From contig JBOZIK010000001.1 in the NCBI GenBank assembly GCA_051453625.1, positions 120,556,325-120,620,324 on the forward strand: DNA of 64,000 nt. Direction: 5' to 3'. This document shows positions 1-14,991 of this stretch, one piece after another (positions within the stretch are counted from its first letter, which is position 1; each line of letters starts with the position of its first letter). Source of the DNA: Welwitschia mirabilis (lineage: Eukaryota > Gnetophyta > Gnetopsida > Welwitschiales). Under the pieces are notes generated by a model, which was not told the DNA's origin, searched no databases, and saw only the letters and a list, made by a program, of their open reading frames with translations. A program made the position numbers and the translations under genes.

Positions 1-3000
1 TCTAATAAGATATGCATATATTCTACCTAGCTTTATTTTGATATAGACACTCAACAATGATAAAAAGGGGTTTTCAAGTTGGCTTAGTTTCTTAAATGGA
101 GCATTTTTTTCCGATAGAAGTTGTATGTATTAATATGTCTTATTTGAAAGAGTTACTATAATGTAGAAGAATGAAGAGATGTTTTCTTTCATTCATCTTC
201 ATTATTACACTTTGAAAATGTATTATTTTATTTATGTAAAATTAAAAAGATGCTTATACATTATATTTTTCTTTTGTATGATTTCTTTTTTAAAATAAAC
301 CCAAGGATAATTAGAATTATTTTTATTAGATAAAATAACCCATTAATATTCACATATTGTATGCTTGCATTTGTATGGTGTATTCATTCAACTAAGCCAA
401 GACAATCTCAATAATTATTCATCCCCATACTTGGATTTCATCACCAAGGTGGGTTGCATTGTACATTTATTTCCAAACCCTTCTAGAAGTGGATTTGATC
501 ATCACTATCCTATCCTACCCATACATGAACTAATTCCAACTTAATATCTTGATCCCTTGGTATTATAGAATCATGTTGCACCATCTTAAGATGCTTTAAG
601 GAATCAGAGGTCATTTGTAAGTATGCATCCAACTTACATACTGCCTGTCACCTATATTCAGGGTATATCGAGGTGAATTCTAAGCCTATGGAGTTGAGCC
701 CAACCATGTTTGTATAGTCTAGAACCTGAAGTGAAACCAACTCACATATGAAGGGTGGCCAGCTATCGAGTTGAAATGCCATTAATAGGTGATGTAAATT
801 CCTATTATATTGGTTAGGCACTATCCTAAAACTTATCCATTGTATGTGATAAAACAAGTTAACATCCCATCAACTTNNNNNNNNNNNNNNNNNNNNNNNN
901 NNNNNNNNNNNNNNNNNNNNNNNNNNNNNNNNNNNGACATCGTTATTATATGCAAACCAAAAGGGTCTATAGTTAAGCAGTAATACATTATCTAATTATT
1001 TTAAATCTTATAATATATTAATAGAATTTAAATAGGATTGGATTTTAGGTTCTATTATGCATGTTGTTAATAGTGATTTAAAAAAGAAAAAAATTTATGG
1101 TTAAGTAGGGTGATTAAATTTAGGATGTTATAGTAACCCTTGTATGGTATGCATTGTGAGTGCTTGTGAGCATGTTGTATTGTTATATTATTAGTTCTTC
1201 TTACAGGGAAGAGGTTGAGATCTTATGAGGAGCATATCACTTTATGATTATGCTTGTGTGCACATTTTTGGTATTGTATTAGTGGTTATCTATGAGAAGA
1301 AGAAAAAGATATCTTACAAGGATATTTAAATTTTGTATATAAGATTGATGGTGCACCAAAACCACTATTATTTTTAGGTTAAGAATATCTATAGGTGTGA
1401 GAAGAAGCTACCCTCTCTATGTGGACATACCCAGATTGGAAAACTATGTTATCTCGGTGTGGTGTTTACTATACTATTTTTTAATTTGTTTTTGGTGAAA
1501 ATTATTTTTTTTGGTAAACCTTATTTACTCCTCCCCTCTGAGTTCAATTATCCTTAATCTATGATCCAATTTTGATGTTATTTCTTTTATCTTTATTCTA
1601 ATACTTCATAATTTATATTATACATATATTTCTTAGTCATTATTTATGTTGTTATTCTTCTAAAAGTGCGCTATAAATTATGGGGTACACTTTCTTCCTA
1701 CATACACATATTTATTTTCTTAAGTAAATCTTTCTTTACTTGATGTGTACATGCCAACCTTCCTTATTAGCATGATAGATGAAGTGTCTTATATTTATAG
1801 ACAAACTCTCAAAAGTCTTTAGATTAAAATTCCTCATTTATTCATGTTATAATCTCATAAAACACTTTACAAGTAATATTTATTTTTTTCTTTTCTTAAA
1901 GTATATGCTACATAAACATTTTAAAAGGTTTATGAAGGATAGTTATGATTCTTTATTATATATCTTTAACATATTAGGTCATTCTATTTTTTTTCCTTAA
2001 GAGACTTAGTCTACTAAAATCCATATATACCTTTTCTAATCTCTTATACATCTTTACATTATCAACTAGTAATAGTTCTTCACTAGGATTAATCCTCTAA
2101 CATGATTTTCTAATTCATAAGAAGAACAAACACATATATATAAATCTATAATAAGATATTAGACAAGTAATGTTAAATCCATCTTTTATTCTTGCATTCT
2201 TTCCTATTATTTTTGTTAAGAATACCATAATTTCTTAAAGATAATTTCGTTAATAATAGAATAAAATTATTATTAAATACATGCGATCAAAATATAATGA
2301 ATTAAATAATGAATTGGAAGAAATAAACGTGAAATGTATGATGGATTTTATCTATGTTAATATGCTAATAAATCTATTTTTTCACAAAATAGTTATTAAT
2401 AAGGATAATTCTAATAAGTTAAACTCATTAAGAATACATAATAAAAATAGTGAGAAATAACATGGAATTATAGTAGAAAAATAACATTTAAAGAGCTCTA
2501 GAATAAATCTAATAAATTATTTCATAAACATCATATAAAAACCTTAAAGTTACACATTTTTCAAACATAGAACAATAATATTAGTTCTTATTTATCTAAA
2601 TAGATCAAAATTTCTCTTTTGATATAAATGTCCTATGATTTATAATTAATGATGCTAAACTTCATCCTTTGTTACTTTCATCTAAGTATAGATTAAATAA
2701 TCTTTATCATCATTTTATACCTCTCCTCCATCATAAGGCTTCATAATCAACTTAAATTCTAACTCATAACAAATAACTTTCTTATAATACATAAGAACAT
2801 AGTTATGAAAAAGATGTTAGTAAAGGCACATAACATAGTTTCTTTCACTACTTAATTATAATACTAAACATTCTATAGATAAATAAAACACTTATCCTTA
2901 TAGTTCAATAACATAATAATGATAATAATTTACCTTATAACTTATAAAATTGTATCTTACTTTTTTTATAACCATAAATACACATAACTAAAGGACTTGT

Positions 3001-4599
3001 TTACATAAATTTGAATTTTCCTATTATTTGGACATAAAATAAGCCATAAACATAATATATGATGAGTATTAATTCTTTATTCATCCATTATTCAATAATA
3101 CAGGACTATTTTCCATTTATTTCATTACTTGTATACATGAATTTGATCCATGTTTTCAAAAATCCTTTCATATTTTCTAGATGTTTCTTTTATATTAGAT
3201 TCAAATACATAGAACTTATTATAGTGTATAACCTACTATCTTAGAATAGTATTTCAGTTTGAAAATATAATATCATATATCACATAATTTATAGCTAGAG
3301 AAATCTTTGAATCTCATCAAATAAAATCAAAATTAACATCATTATTATATATATCTCATAAATTATGAAATTTAGAAACATAAAGTTGGCTTATTACTAC
3401 AAGAAAATCCTTATTAAATTAATGTATTAATGACCTATCTTGCTTTTCCATTTTCTACAATTCATATTTGTGGTTTTAGAGGATTATGTTAAGGTTTCTA
3501 TCATCTTATTGTATCATACTTAATGTTCAAATTTATTCTATATTTTTATGGTATTACTATGTTGGAAGTATTATATAAAATCATAAAATAATGTTTTGTT
3601 AAAGAAATCTATAGTAAAAAACTAGTTGTCTCATATGTGGATAATTTATTTGAATATCAATTTATTTCTTTTAAGTCATGTTAAAACATCATAATTGGCT
3701 TGTTTATTACTTTCCTTAGTCACTAATACATCCACCAATGTTAAATGATTTTCATTAAAAATAGTAAATAATTATAATATAAACTAATACTTTATATATC
3801 ATACTTTCCGTATGATAACTATAACATTATTTAAGATCTATTATAATCTAAGTATTTATTAAATGGGATATAGTTGATACAATTCTTAAAGTAATTAGTT
3901 ATCCCTTTTTTATTATACTTTTCCTTCTTATTTATGTTTTTAATCTTTGTACATTGTGGCTCTTAGATCATTTTCTTATGTATTAGTAGACTTATTCATC
4001 AACAATTCACTTATTTGTGCTGATATTTTTTAATTTTAGTAAAATACATTTTTAGGGTTTCTACAATACTTTCTTACTTAATTTTAACTCCCAGAGATGT
4101 GTTTTTATTAAGTTATAACTACACCAGTAAAATAAGATCCTCTTTATTTACATTAAGTAAATGATATGATTCATTATTAGAACCTATATTAAGTTAAGCA
4201 TTTATATGCATATACTCTCACTGTAAGTCAAATATCATGTTTAAGGCATATAATCTTAGAATTCTGATCATCTCCTTTTGAAAAACATATAGCTACATTT
4301 AAATTATTCATAATTAGTAGTAATTTTTATGTATTCTAAAACAAACATTTCTAACTAATAGGACTTACCCTAGTTAACTTGTAGGAAATTATTAACAACC
4401 TTGATTAAGAGATTGCATAATTGATAAGAGCCAAAATAATAGGTCCTTAACTCTTAAAATTTTCACCTTTGTTTAACATAATGAAGGATTGTTTCTTTAG
4501 TTATGATCCTTTAACAAAAGGGATGTTAATATGAAAAATGTTAGTAACGTAGGAGAAAAGCATCAAATAGATTTATGATGATTGGTTTTTTCCCCTATT
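1..4599. other. AT-rich intergenic DNA, no gene recognised
   Basis: Very A+T-rich sequence with short open frames on both strands, none longer than about 75 codons and none with a recognisable domain. A run of N lies at 877-935. I see no LTR pair, tRNA or coding exon. The texture resembles heavily decayed transposon sequence, but no family could be assigned by eye. Confidence 0.6.
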
Positions 4600-4619
4600 C
4601 ACTCTTTTATTTTTAATAC

Positions 4620-5450
4620 TTTTTATTATGAAAGACTACAATCTTCACAAGTGGTTTTAATTCTAATGTTACCAAAGAGTAAAATCTTTACAAGTGAATT
4701 AAGTACACTCTTTTCTAATGTCATAATCATGTACTATTGATAATTACCTTTGGAATGTCGTCCACATATTATTATCTTTTACTCATATTTTTGTCAACAT
4801 TCTTAATTAAAGATTCTTAATTATTTTTTATTGGTGAATTTCTTGATCTTTTTCATGTCTTAGGTTTTCGCAAAATTTCTATTAATTTTTCTAAGATCTT
4901 TTAAACATAATGCTCTACTTCCATGATTATTACTGAGCATTTCGATCTTGTTTTTAATTCATTATCTCTTGAAAAGGTACTATTTGTTTATTTGTTAGCT
5001 TTCTTAAAACCTAGGAAATCTAAACTTTTATGTTTATTTGTATTTATATTTTGATAATTGAAGTAGTTTAGTTCTCTATTTAGAAATCCTTGCTTCATTA
5101 GTTTTTATATTTATTTATAGTTCTTGAAATGAATTTTTTAAATGTTATATTAAAACCCTAAAAACCCTATATTTATGTGTCTTTAATTTTTATTTCTTCA
5201 TACCATTAGTTTCTTTGTTTTCTTACTTGAAATTCTAGAAATTCTAAATGTCCTCATGTCTATGTTAAGCATTTATTTACAGTTTTATGTATGGTTTCTA
5301 CATTTAAGAACTTGCAATTTTCATTTTATTTCTTTGATTTTCAATACATTTTCATATTTTTTAGTAATATAATCTTACATATAGACATTTTAAGAAATTT
5401 TACTTTTACAATTCTATCATTAAATGCATTTGAAGAATATGTTTATTATT
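4620..5450 (+). repeat. Degenerate repeat with paralogues at 45.2-46.1 kb and 31.2-31.8 kb
   Basis: This stretch aligns by eye with 45205-46100, sharing phrases such as CTTTACAAGTG, TTTATGTGTCTTT and a T-rich block ending in CTTAAAACC. From about 4.95 to 5.3 kb it has internal periodicity: blocks like TTCTTAAAACCTAGGAAATC and AAAACCCTAAAAACCC, each followed by a 'TTTATGT' phrase, recur every 70-115 bp. A third, weaker relative lies at 31.2-31.8 kb. At 4678-4682 the sequence AAAGAGTAAAATCTTTACAAG runs straight through the point where element B is inserted in the 45-kb copy. Function unknown; probably an old dispersed repeat. Confidence 0.6.
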
Positions 5451-8400
5451 TTTTCTTATCATAGTCCAACCAATGATGTTTTTAAGTGTGTATGTTTATA
5501 CAAAGTATTGCTTTAGTCAATATCAATATCGCAATCATATTTGTATGGATTTAGTTAATAGGGATTTATAAATAAATTTCTTTTTCTCTCAATTTAACAT
5601 TTTTCTTTCTATTATAATAATAGTCAAATAGGCCATGACATATAACCAGTTTTCTATGAAAGTTTGCATAGAAATATCAGCAAACGAAATCCTTTGGCAT
5701 TAATGCATAGACTCCATATAACAAGGATTAGAAGAATGTATTCATTTAATATGACCTTGAAGATAGCTATATATATTTTTTAAAAGTGCAAGCATAGTTT
5801 AGTAATATGAATATAGATTGCAGCAATACCTCATACTAGAAATAAGTGATGCGGGGACTGATGAATTTCATGGAAATACTTGTATTGACACTGTAGCTAC
5901 TTTAGTTAACATATAATAATTTTTAAAGGGAAATAGTAAATATGAAGCATGAGGTCCCCTTTTTACCTATTATAGCACATAAGTGTAAGATAAAAAATTG
6001 TTTTTATTAATCATCAATTGTAAAAGATAGTTAAAAGTGTTAAAATATTAACCTTTGAAGAGGTATTTTTATCTTGTGATGTGATGTTGAAATTGGAAGT
6101 TACATATTAGATGAAGTTGTTAGTCAAATATTTTCTTTTTTTTTTAATTGAAATACATTTTAAAGAATCAAAATCACAACAAAAAAATGATGGAAGAATA
6201 GCTCTACTATTAATATATCTTCAATAAGAAGATGAATTAGTCAAATATTACATTTCATGAAATATGTTATTTTATATTTGAGAAAGTACTAGCTTTATTT
6301 GTATCAATTTTTTCATGAAAATTTTAATTTCTTAGTAGATTCTACATATCTAGATGTTTAGTAACCTATTAATAAGTTTTTAATATTACTAAATATGTCA
6401 AAACTCTTTATTTTATAAAATTTTCATATATCTTTAGATGGAAGTCATAAATGGGACTTTCTAAAACACAACATAAGTTAGAATTGATTGTAAATGTAAA
6501 AGAGGGAATCGCAGGATGGATTTGATGAAATTTTTCTTATTTTAATTAAGTTTAATAGTAGAAAGTATTCTACTCACAATAACCATTTTCCAATTAGGAA
6601 TTATTATAATATGAAAAAATTATATTTGTTTTTTATTAGGTCTTATTTTTAAATAAATTTACATTTAGAAATATGATCCTATAAAATGAACACCTGGTGG
6701 TAAAATAGGAAAAATATTTCAATCAATAAGGTATTTAACCTAAAAAAAGTTAAATAAATTAATATTTTTTATGTAAACATTAGTATCAGATCTTACCAAG
6801 ATATATTTTGAATTTTTCACATTTGTTATAGTAACAGATATCATCTAAATCTTTCATGCATAAGTTGTTATATCTCAATCCTTCATGCATGAGTTTTGAT
6901 ACAGATAATATTGTATAGATGAACTTCTCAAATATTTCCTACTTTTGCAATAATTATATTTTACCATTTTATCTATAACTTTAGTGATTGGTTTATGTGT
7001 TCTTGAAGTGTTTTGTGGGTTGATGCATGAGACTTATTTCTATGAGTTATGTTTTGAAATATGATTAAGAAAAAAAGTGGTATGCTCAAGAATTTGGAAT
7101 TAGCTAGTATTACTTTGTTGAAAAGTAGTGATTACTTTATTTTGATATTTTTCCATGATGTGAGGGAAAAATAAAAAACGATATTTTTCATAGTTATATC
7201 TTTAATGGCTTTATTATATTTAGGTTAATTATTTTCAATGTATTTAAACTTATGATATAAGATCACCTAAATAAACATTTTTTCTTTTGATAATTATGTT
7301 TTCTAAAGGAACTTAATTGTCTACTTTCAACTTTTCCATTTGTGCCATGTCTGATGTAGAATAAGACACCTTTATGGTACTTGTTAGTATGGTGGTAGTG
7401 TGTATTGATGGTTTTTAAGATCAAAATGGATATTCTTGATTAACTACTAGTTGAAGTAATAACCCTAATTTGGCTAGTTCTATTGATTAACTATTATTTA
7501 AAGAAATAGTTATACCTTAACTCATGCAAACATGTGGCAATTTAACCACTAATTGAAGGAAACATTAATTGGAAGAAAGAATATTTAAGTAGAAAGCTCT
7601 CTAAGATAGTTAATAAATTAAGATCTCTTTAAGGATATTAGGATTTTCTTTAAATACTTAGACATACCATAAATAAATGGAGAGTGTAGATTTTTACTAT
7701 CATTAATACAGACTCTTTTAGAAATAAAGATAATAAAAAGATAGAGTAAAACATGAGAAAAGTTACAAGTAAAAGAAACTATTACTTTTAATTTTCTCTT
7801 ATGAGGATAAAAAAATTTAGATAAAAGAGTACCATTGACTATTTAGTTAAAGGTCAATGTTGATTATGTGATGAATAATCTACATTATCATGATCTAAGT
7901 TTAACATAGATAGGCAATAGTGTTCACAATTGATTAATGCATATACCCTCATCTATAAGGTAGATATCATTTAGATAAATATTAAATATACACATGGTAT
8001 ATATCTAAGTTAGTGATCACAAGCTAACGATGCAAGTAATGAAATGTAACAAGAATATGTTAAATGTACATTTTTAAATGTATTTATTAATTTTTTTACA
8101 TTAGTTAAAAAACCTATGAAATACTTTATCATATATTAATTTATTATCACAACATAAATTTATAAAACATGATTAAACATTAGATACACATGAAATATAA
8201 CTCTTATGTAATGATCATGTGTCATATTTATGGGCAATGGATTTTTACAAAGATATTATAAATTTTCTAAGTTGTCTATAAGTCATGTATTGAGATTAAT
8301 AATTATGATATAAGTAATTAATAATAATATATTTATTTAACATTAAAAAAGTTAATTATATTTTAGTTAAAGTAATAAAGATCTATCATTACATTAGACT

Positions 8401-11400
8401 TGATTAAAAACTACTCCATCGAGGAAATGAGTAGTTGTGAGGGATGACTATTTTTAGACTTCTCATATTATAAGATTTTATTCCTTTTGAATCTACCTCT
8501 CCAAGTTGGAATCATTTGTCAAAGCATAAGGAATGATAAACTTGCTTTTTATTTATAACAAAATTATACTCTATACTCATCTAATCTCTTTTATTCATAA
8601 TAAGGACTTATATTTTTTTAATTTTTAAGACTATAATTTTTGCAATTTCTAAAACACCTTGAAGAGAGATTATTATGTGTCATCAATATTTTAGTTGACC
8701 ACTAGTTGCATGTCTAACTTGTAGTAATAGATTTATGATTAAATTAACCATCATTTCAATCTATCTAAGTTAGAATAAAAGGAGCAGTTGTGGTTCTAAA
8801 TACATATCATTCAAAGTGAAGAAATGCTTGATTTCTTCTTATCCATTTATGGTGTATTTATTTTTTTATACTAATACTATTTACAAAAGAACCATGTACA
8901 CCCTATATTAATATTATAAATGAATACATCTCATCACAAATTGTGCAAGATTTTGGTTAGAAAAATGGTTTTACTTACTATAAAAATGTTTTAACTGCTT
9001 TAGGTATGACCTAATGTCTATCTTGAAGATATTGTACATAAGATGAAATTTAATTGATCTTCTTCTATTACACTCTTTTTTTCATCCTTTTTGATGAAAG
9101 AATGATTGTGGATTGTTATAAGAGCTCTCTTTTATAGTTTGTTTTTGTAACTTTATATAATTCCTTTGCCACTTTATTAAAGAAATATGTTAATGTAATG
9201 TATGACTTAATATATCATCTTAATGTTTAATCTGTTAATTCCTTGTAAGAGAGTTATTTCTATGAGCAATATTTCTTTCTATTAGTTTATTTCTTGCTCT
9301 ATATAACCAAGCATTTATTCTAATGGAATAGCAGATTATGTAGTAATAGGTCAAGCAGTTCTGATGTTTATGTTATCTATAAATATGTAAATGTGAAAAG
9401 GTATGATTTCATTAACAACATGATTTAAATAAATCAATAAATTTATTAATCAATTTAACATATACCTTTTAGACAATTATTGTATGCATTACAATTGTAA
9501 ATGATGAAATAGTTTGATGTTTAAACATTTATCATTTTATGTTTTTGTCTCTTACAATTTTTCTTCAAAATTTAGAGGTCTTTCATATTCTTTCTTAGAA
9601 TTCATTTTAATGTACCTTATTTGATATTTAAATATCCTAATAATCAATTATAATGTATCCTTATTTGGTATTTAGATGTTAAATGAAAAGGAAAGAAGTA
9701 AAAGAAATTATTAGAAATTAAAGAACTGATGAGCTAAAGAATTAAGAATCTTAAGTTTTTTTTTTTTTAAATATGCTTCTTAGATTATGAATAAATCAAT
9801 AGTTATTATCATATTAAAAGAGACAAGGAAATGAAGCCATTGTGTAGTGGAGAGGAACATTTAATCATTAAGAAATAAAAATAGTTGGCCATCATAAATG
9901 ACTTAAGAAAATTAGGACATTATATAGTAAAGTAAGAATCCAAAGCATTAAAACTATCTTTTCATATCCTAAAAAAATTAGTAGTTGGAGAACATTGTCT
10001 TAGCCAAAGTTATGTAACGCTTGAAGTATACACACCATAGTATTAGTTCTTATTTTAAAAAAAAAACCACTATAGTAGTCTTTATACCTCTACTAGTACA
10101 CACTCATAGTATTATTTTTTATATCAATTGGAGATTTTCCTAGTTTTGGTTTAATTAGTTTTGTTGTTTTTTAACATAAAGTATCAATTTTGAGGTTTTA
10201 TTTTCTTCATGAAATTATTTTTTGAGAGTTATTTGGTGTTTTATATACATTTAGTTTATATTTTTTACTTTAAAACATCATTTTAATATTTTTATTGTGT
10301 TCAAGTGTTTTGAAAATGCACTATGCTACATGATGAAAAGACATGATAAATTTCATGGAACTAGAATAAAAGGAAAAATGATTGAAATTAAGTATTGATG
10401 CATGTAAAATCAAAAGCATCACAAAGGGGCCTATTGTTAATAAATAATTAAAAATAATTAACAAATACTAGTTAATAGAAACCAAAGTGAAAAACTTTAA
10501 ATATAAAAATTACAAGAGAAAGAAACATGTGAAGAAGTATCAGTTTGTAGAAAACAAAGGCATTCATGATAAAAGTGGTGCTAGAACATTGATATAAAAT
10601 TCTACCACTTCTTATCTACAACATATACTTCTTATTTAAAACTTTAATCATAAAAACATTTTTCTTTCTTATTTGTTTTAATAACATATAGAAGCTATTA
10701 TTTTTTAATAAGAACTTTTAGTGAAGGTATGAAAATTGTCCTTTTACCTTGAATAAAGCATCATAATTGATAAGCTTAAGTTACTCATCCTTTAAGCTAG
10801 TGAGTATTCATAAGATGAATTAGAAAATTGCAAGGATTTTAATCTTTTATCTATTTGTATCCTTTAGATTTTATTTTATAATAAAAATTTAATCTATTTT
10901 ATCTTCATGTGAAAGAAGTCAAAATCTTTGCATTAGTTAAACCTATATTTCCAAGTTTTGTAGCATGAAGGCTTATTTTCAATTACTTTATAAGTAGAGA
11001 ATCATCTAGGTTCTTCACATATTTAGGATTTAAATTTTATAAAAAGTAATGAAGAGTTCCTAAAGAAAATAGTCTTATATTTTAGCCCTCTAAGTAAATT
11101 ATGTCTTATAGAGTGTTCAAAAATGATTGAACTATCTTAGAGTGGAGAAATATATATTTCTTTCATGTTATTCATCTATTGATTTATCAATAGTTATAAA
11201 TCATTCCATAGATGAATCATTTATTATCATAATAATATTTGAGTTTCAACCACTACAGATCACTCAAATGTCTTCTAGACAAGCTAGTAAATTATAAGAA
11301 GCTAAGAATGTTATGTTGATGAATTGTCACAAGTTAAATGATCTACTTCAATAAATATTTTGGTAGAATGAATGTTGAAAACCTTAATTGTAATATAAGA

Positions 11401-14400
11401 GATAAATAATTCATGTTAAATAAATGAGTGGTATTCATCAAAATAATTCATTTTATTTTGCATTTCGTATATGATGTTGGAAGTTGAAGAAAAAGAAGAA
11501 GACAATTTTGTGAGACTAATAAATAGATGTGTTCTAAGCTTCAGGAAACTCTAGAGTTTGATAATTTAATGTTCAAAATAAGTTTTGATGTTTCTATGAA
11601 ATTTTGGTAAATTTAAATATTATGATTTCATGTTTAATTTTTTTCTCCTAATTCAAATACCTTTTTTAAGAATCAAACTCACAAACACAAATAATGAAGC
11701 GTTACTTTACTATAGGATGTCTTCAAGGAGACTCTATATTATTTTTTCTTTATTTTTATTTTTATATTTATATGTTTAAAGTTTTTTAATATTATTTTTT
11801 CTTATTTCATTAATATTTAATGATCATTTTAACAAAAATTAGAAAGGTAAAGGGTTGTATTATACTTCTTACTTCTTAGGAAAATTAGTAGCTAGGAATT
11901 ACCCTCTTCATTAACATGATTTTTATTAAAATCATTACCATTATTAAAATATTATATTATTATGGATTAACATTTATAATAACATGTAAGTGATGTATTA
12001 TCTTTACTTAACATACACTATTATGTTATCAAAGATAGACTATTATAAAGACATTATTTACATTATAGAAGATCTTGATTTTTGGTATGTATTATATAAA
12101 ACTAGCATCATCAACTACTCTCATATAGCCCATGGTAGGTAGTTTTTGGTATTTTAAGAAGTAATGCATAGTTATGTTAATGACCTTATGAACATTCCTC
12201 ATCTTCAAAATGCAATAATTCTTATTATGGGCTAATTCCCTTGTGAGAAGGATGATCCCATATTTATTTAATCATTTGGACTTCTTTTCACATTTTCTTT
12301 AGCTTTCTTCTCTACATTTAAGCCATGCCTATTACCATTTGTATAGGAATAACAAAATGAAGCAAAAAAAATCACAAAGTTACCTATTTCTTCTCAAAAG
12401 AAATCCAAGAATTATGAGATTCTATAGAGAGATAACTTAGTGGTACAACTATCAATGGCTTTAGGTTAGTAATAGATAGAATAAACTAGTAAAAGAAAAT
12501 TAATTAATTAAGGAAACTATTATCATATCCTAAATTAGAGAAGATGAAACATTATCTATAAATGAAAAGTCTTGTGCTATGTCTGCATGGAAGAGCTCCT
12601 AAATATTTTAAAGTTTAATGAACTATAGAGAAGAGTTGTAGTCATCACTTGCAATGTATTCCTTGAGTAGCTACAAAATAAGATGTGGATNNNNNNNNNN
12701 AAAAGAAGTACAATAGAGATTCTATAGCATTCCTTGAGCTCTAAAGAAGTTATTCAACCATCTAGTTGGAAACTACATTTGTAATATCTTTATCATCTCC
12801 CATTAGTTTGATTACTGACATATGTAAATAAAACTAGCCCTATTGTTTATTTGTTACATATGCTTCCATGTATGAACTATGGAATTCTCTTATTTAAGCC
12901 TTGATTCTCCATGAAAAACTACCATAAACATAGTAACAAATGAGATACTGTACCTCATTAGATAGTAGCATCAACAAACGTAAAATCATATAGAAAGGAT
13001 TGTACTTTAGAAATATAATATTCATTAAAGCTTCATAAGCTAGACTTATAGAAAGTGGTAGAAGAAAATATTGTTTACCTTTTTTTAGAAAATGATTAAG
13101 AAAACATTCTTTATGAGAATTATTTATCCAGTAGCCCATATCATGGATAGCATCCACAAGTACATCAAGATGTGTGATGCTTGATGATTTAGTGAAATAA
13201 TCAAAACACTATTGAAGGCATTTAACTATATCATAATAAGAATCACATGTTGAGTTGATCCCATAGACTAGAATGTTATGATGGCCTTGAATTATAAATT
13301 GTTGATCATCACATAAAAGATTATGAAATAAGGACTAATATCCATAAGGATGGATCATGTACATGGATCATAATATAGCACATACCTGTAGAATGTCTGA
13401 GTGCACAAATGAAAAATGTTCCAATTAGTCCAATGAGGGTTTTATGTAAAGATGCCAAGATATGAATTCTCATGATGCAATGCTGGTTAAGAATATAGTG
13501 CTACTAGGAGAATGTGGGATTAAAAATTTGCATGATGAATTTTCAATGATTATCTATGTTAATGGTATAATAGTTAAAATTGTCATGTGAATGAATTATA
13601 TCTATTTTTATAATCAAATTCTTTATATTCTAGAATAGGGTAATGATATCATTAATGGTATGTTAATAAAGGGTTATATTACTCCTTAAGGACATGATGT
13701 TATCATGATATCATATTAATATGGACTAGCATTAATGATAATGTATAAGTGATGTATTAGCTAATCAAAACTGCACTAATGTGAAATATTTCAATAAGGT
13801 TAACTTTGAAGATTTCTTGAGCTAATAAACTAAACAACCCAAAGTGGAAATTCTTGTATAGAAATTAAAGATGTTTTAGAATTCTATATGTTTATGAATA
13901 TATAAGTTTCATTTTGAAATGTTTAAAGGAAAAATTTTAAATTTTGTAAAAACTATATATACTGATACTTAGAAAACTTAAAAGTATGATATGAAATGTA
14001 AAAACTATAATGATTGCATCAATTAAAATAGAANNNNTTATTACATTAAGGATAATGAGCATTACATGGACATGCTTATGAAAAATAAAATAAAATAAAA
14101 TATGTTAAAAATGATACCCAATTAAGAATTATACATGTATTTAATTACTTATTAAAATATCAAGAAAAATTTAAAAAAAGCCTTCTCTGATTAAATAAAA
14201 TCTATCACTACCTAAAAACCAAATTAAAGTTTCTATAATCATAATTTATTATATCTGTAAAGTAAAGGCATGATAACTATTTAACTAGTAATGATTAAGT
14301 GCAAGTCTTTACTTGTAAATGTATTACCACACTACTTTCCTAAGTTTTATATGTCTGACTTCATTATTGAGAGGCAAGGAAATAGAAAATGAAAAAAATC

Positions 14401-14525
14401 AAAATTTAGTTATATGGAAATGTGATTCAATAATTTGGTTATAAATTATATCTAAGATTAAATGTTTGGTTGTTAGCTCCCATGTGTAGAGGATTCACAT
14501 AAATGAAAAGAGAGAAAGGATGAAG
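5451..14525. other. AT-rich intergenic DNA with old repeat traces
   Basis: No gene recognised over about 9 kb. Gaps lie at 12691-12700 and 14034-14037. The longest open frame (12894-13157, minus, 87 codons) shows no domain I know. At 11.66-11.73 kb a phrase (AAACTCACAAACACAAA, then a 'GATGTCTTCAAGGAGAC' phrase) resembles the 350-bp tandem repeat at 24.4-25.4 kb. About 49 bp near 11.95-12.0 kb recurs near 13.70-13.75 kb in direct orientation. Confidence 0.5.
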
Positions 14526-14836
14526 TGATGGAAAGAAGGAAATACAAGCAAAAGGAAAGAAATAGAGAAAAAGAGACTTCTAATTTTCTTTTTGATGTTC
14601 TTCTCCACCACAGTTGCTTAAGCTTCATCACTGAATTTACAGAGTGCTTTCAGGAAAAATATCATGACTTCTTCAGAAAACGAATTTTGGTTTCATAACT
14701 CATAGAGTAGGTAGTAGTTACCAGTTGAATTTATAGAGAGTACTTAATATCAAGGTAAAAAATGATAAACATCTTTTCAGTGATATTTTTGGACTGTGCA
14801 ATATGAACGGTGGACTTTTTATTCTAGATGTTCACA
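14526..14836 (-). repeat. Element A 3' LTR
   Basis: Direct-repeat partner of 23284-23549. Both start (minus strand) TGTGRACATCTAGAA and end CCATCA, a TG...CA terminus. This copy is about 45 bp longer because of two short insertions, near 14545-14570 and 14726-14750. It is followed inside the element by the polypurine tract, which fixes it as the 3' copy. Confidence 0.8.
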
Positions 14837-14840
14837 TTAG

Positions 14841-14852
14841 GCCTCCCTTCTC
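14841..14852 (-). promoter_or_regulatory. Element A polypurine tract
   Basis: On the minus strand this reads GAGAAGGGAGGC immediately upstream of the 3' LTR. It is the expected primer for plus-strand DNA synthesis in reverse transcription, and it supports the minus orientation of the element. Confidence 0.7.
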
Positions 14853-14991
14853 ATGTTTAACTTATCCTTAAATTAAAGTCTTCCAACCAAACATTTGACT
14901 TTAATATTCTAGCATTCTTTTGTAAGGTTGTATAAGGTGCTTATACTTCTTCTTGTTCTTTGATATTGTAGACTGATGCCTTCTAGAATTC

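Noticed and set aside
5150-5170. Telomere-like repeat (AAAACCCTAAAAACCCTA)
   Set aside because: Only two imperfect units, part of the T-rich periodic repeat; no true CCCTAAA array.
12894-13157. 87-codon minus-strand frame as a small gene
   Set aside because: Hydrophobic, AT-driven composition, no start context, no homologous domain and no neighbouring exons.
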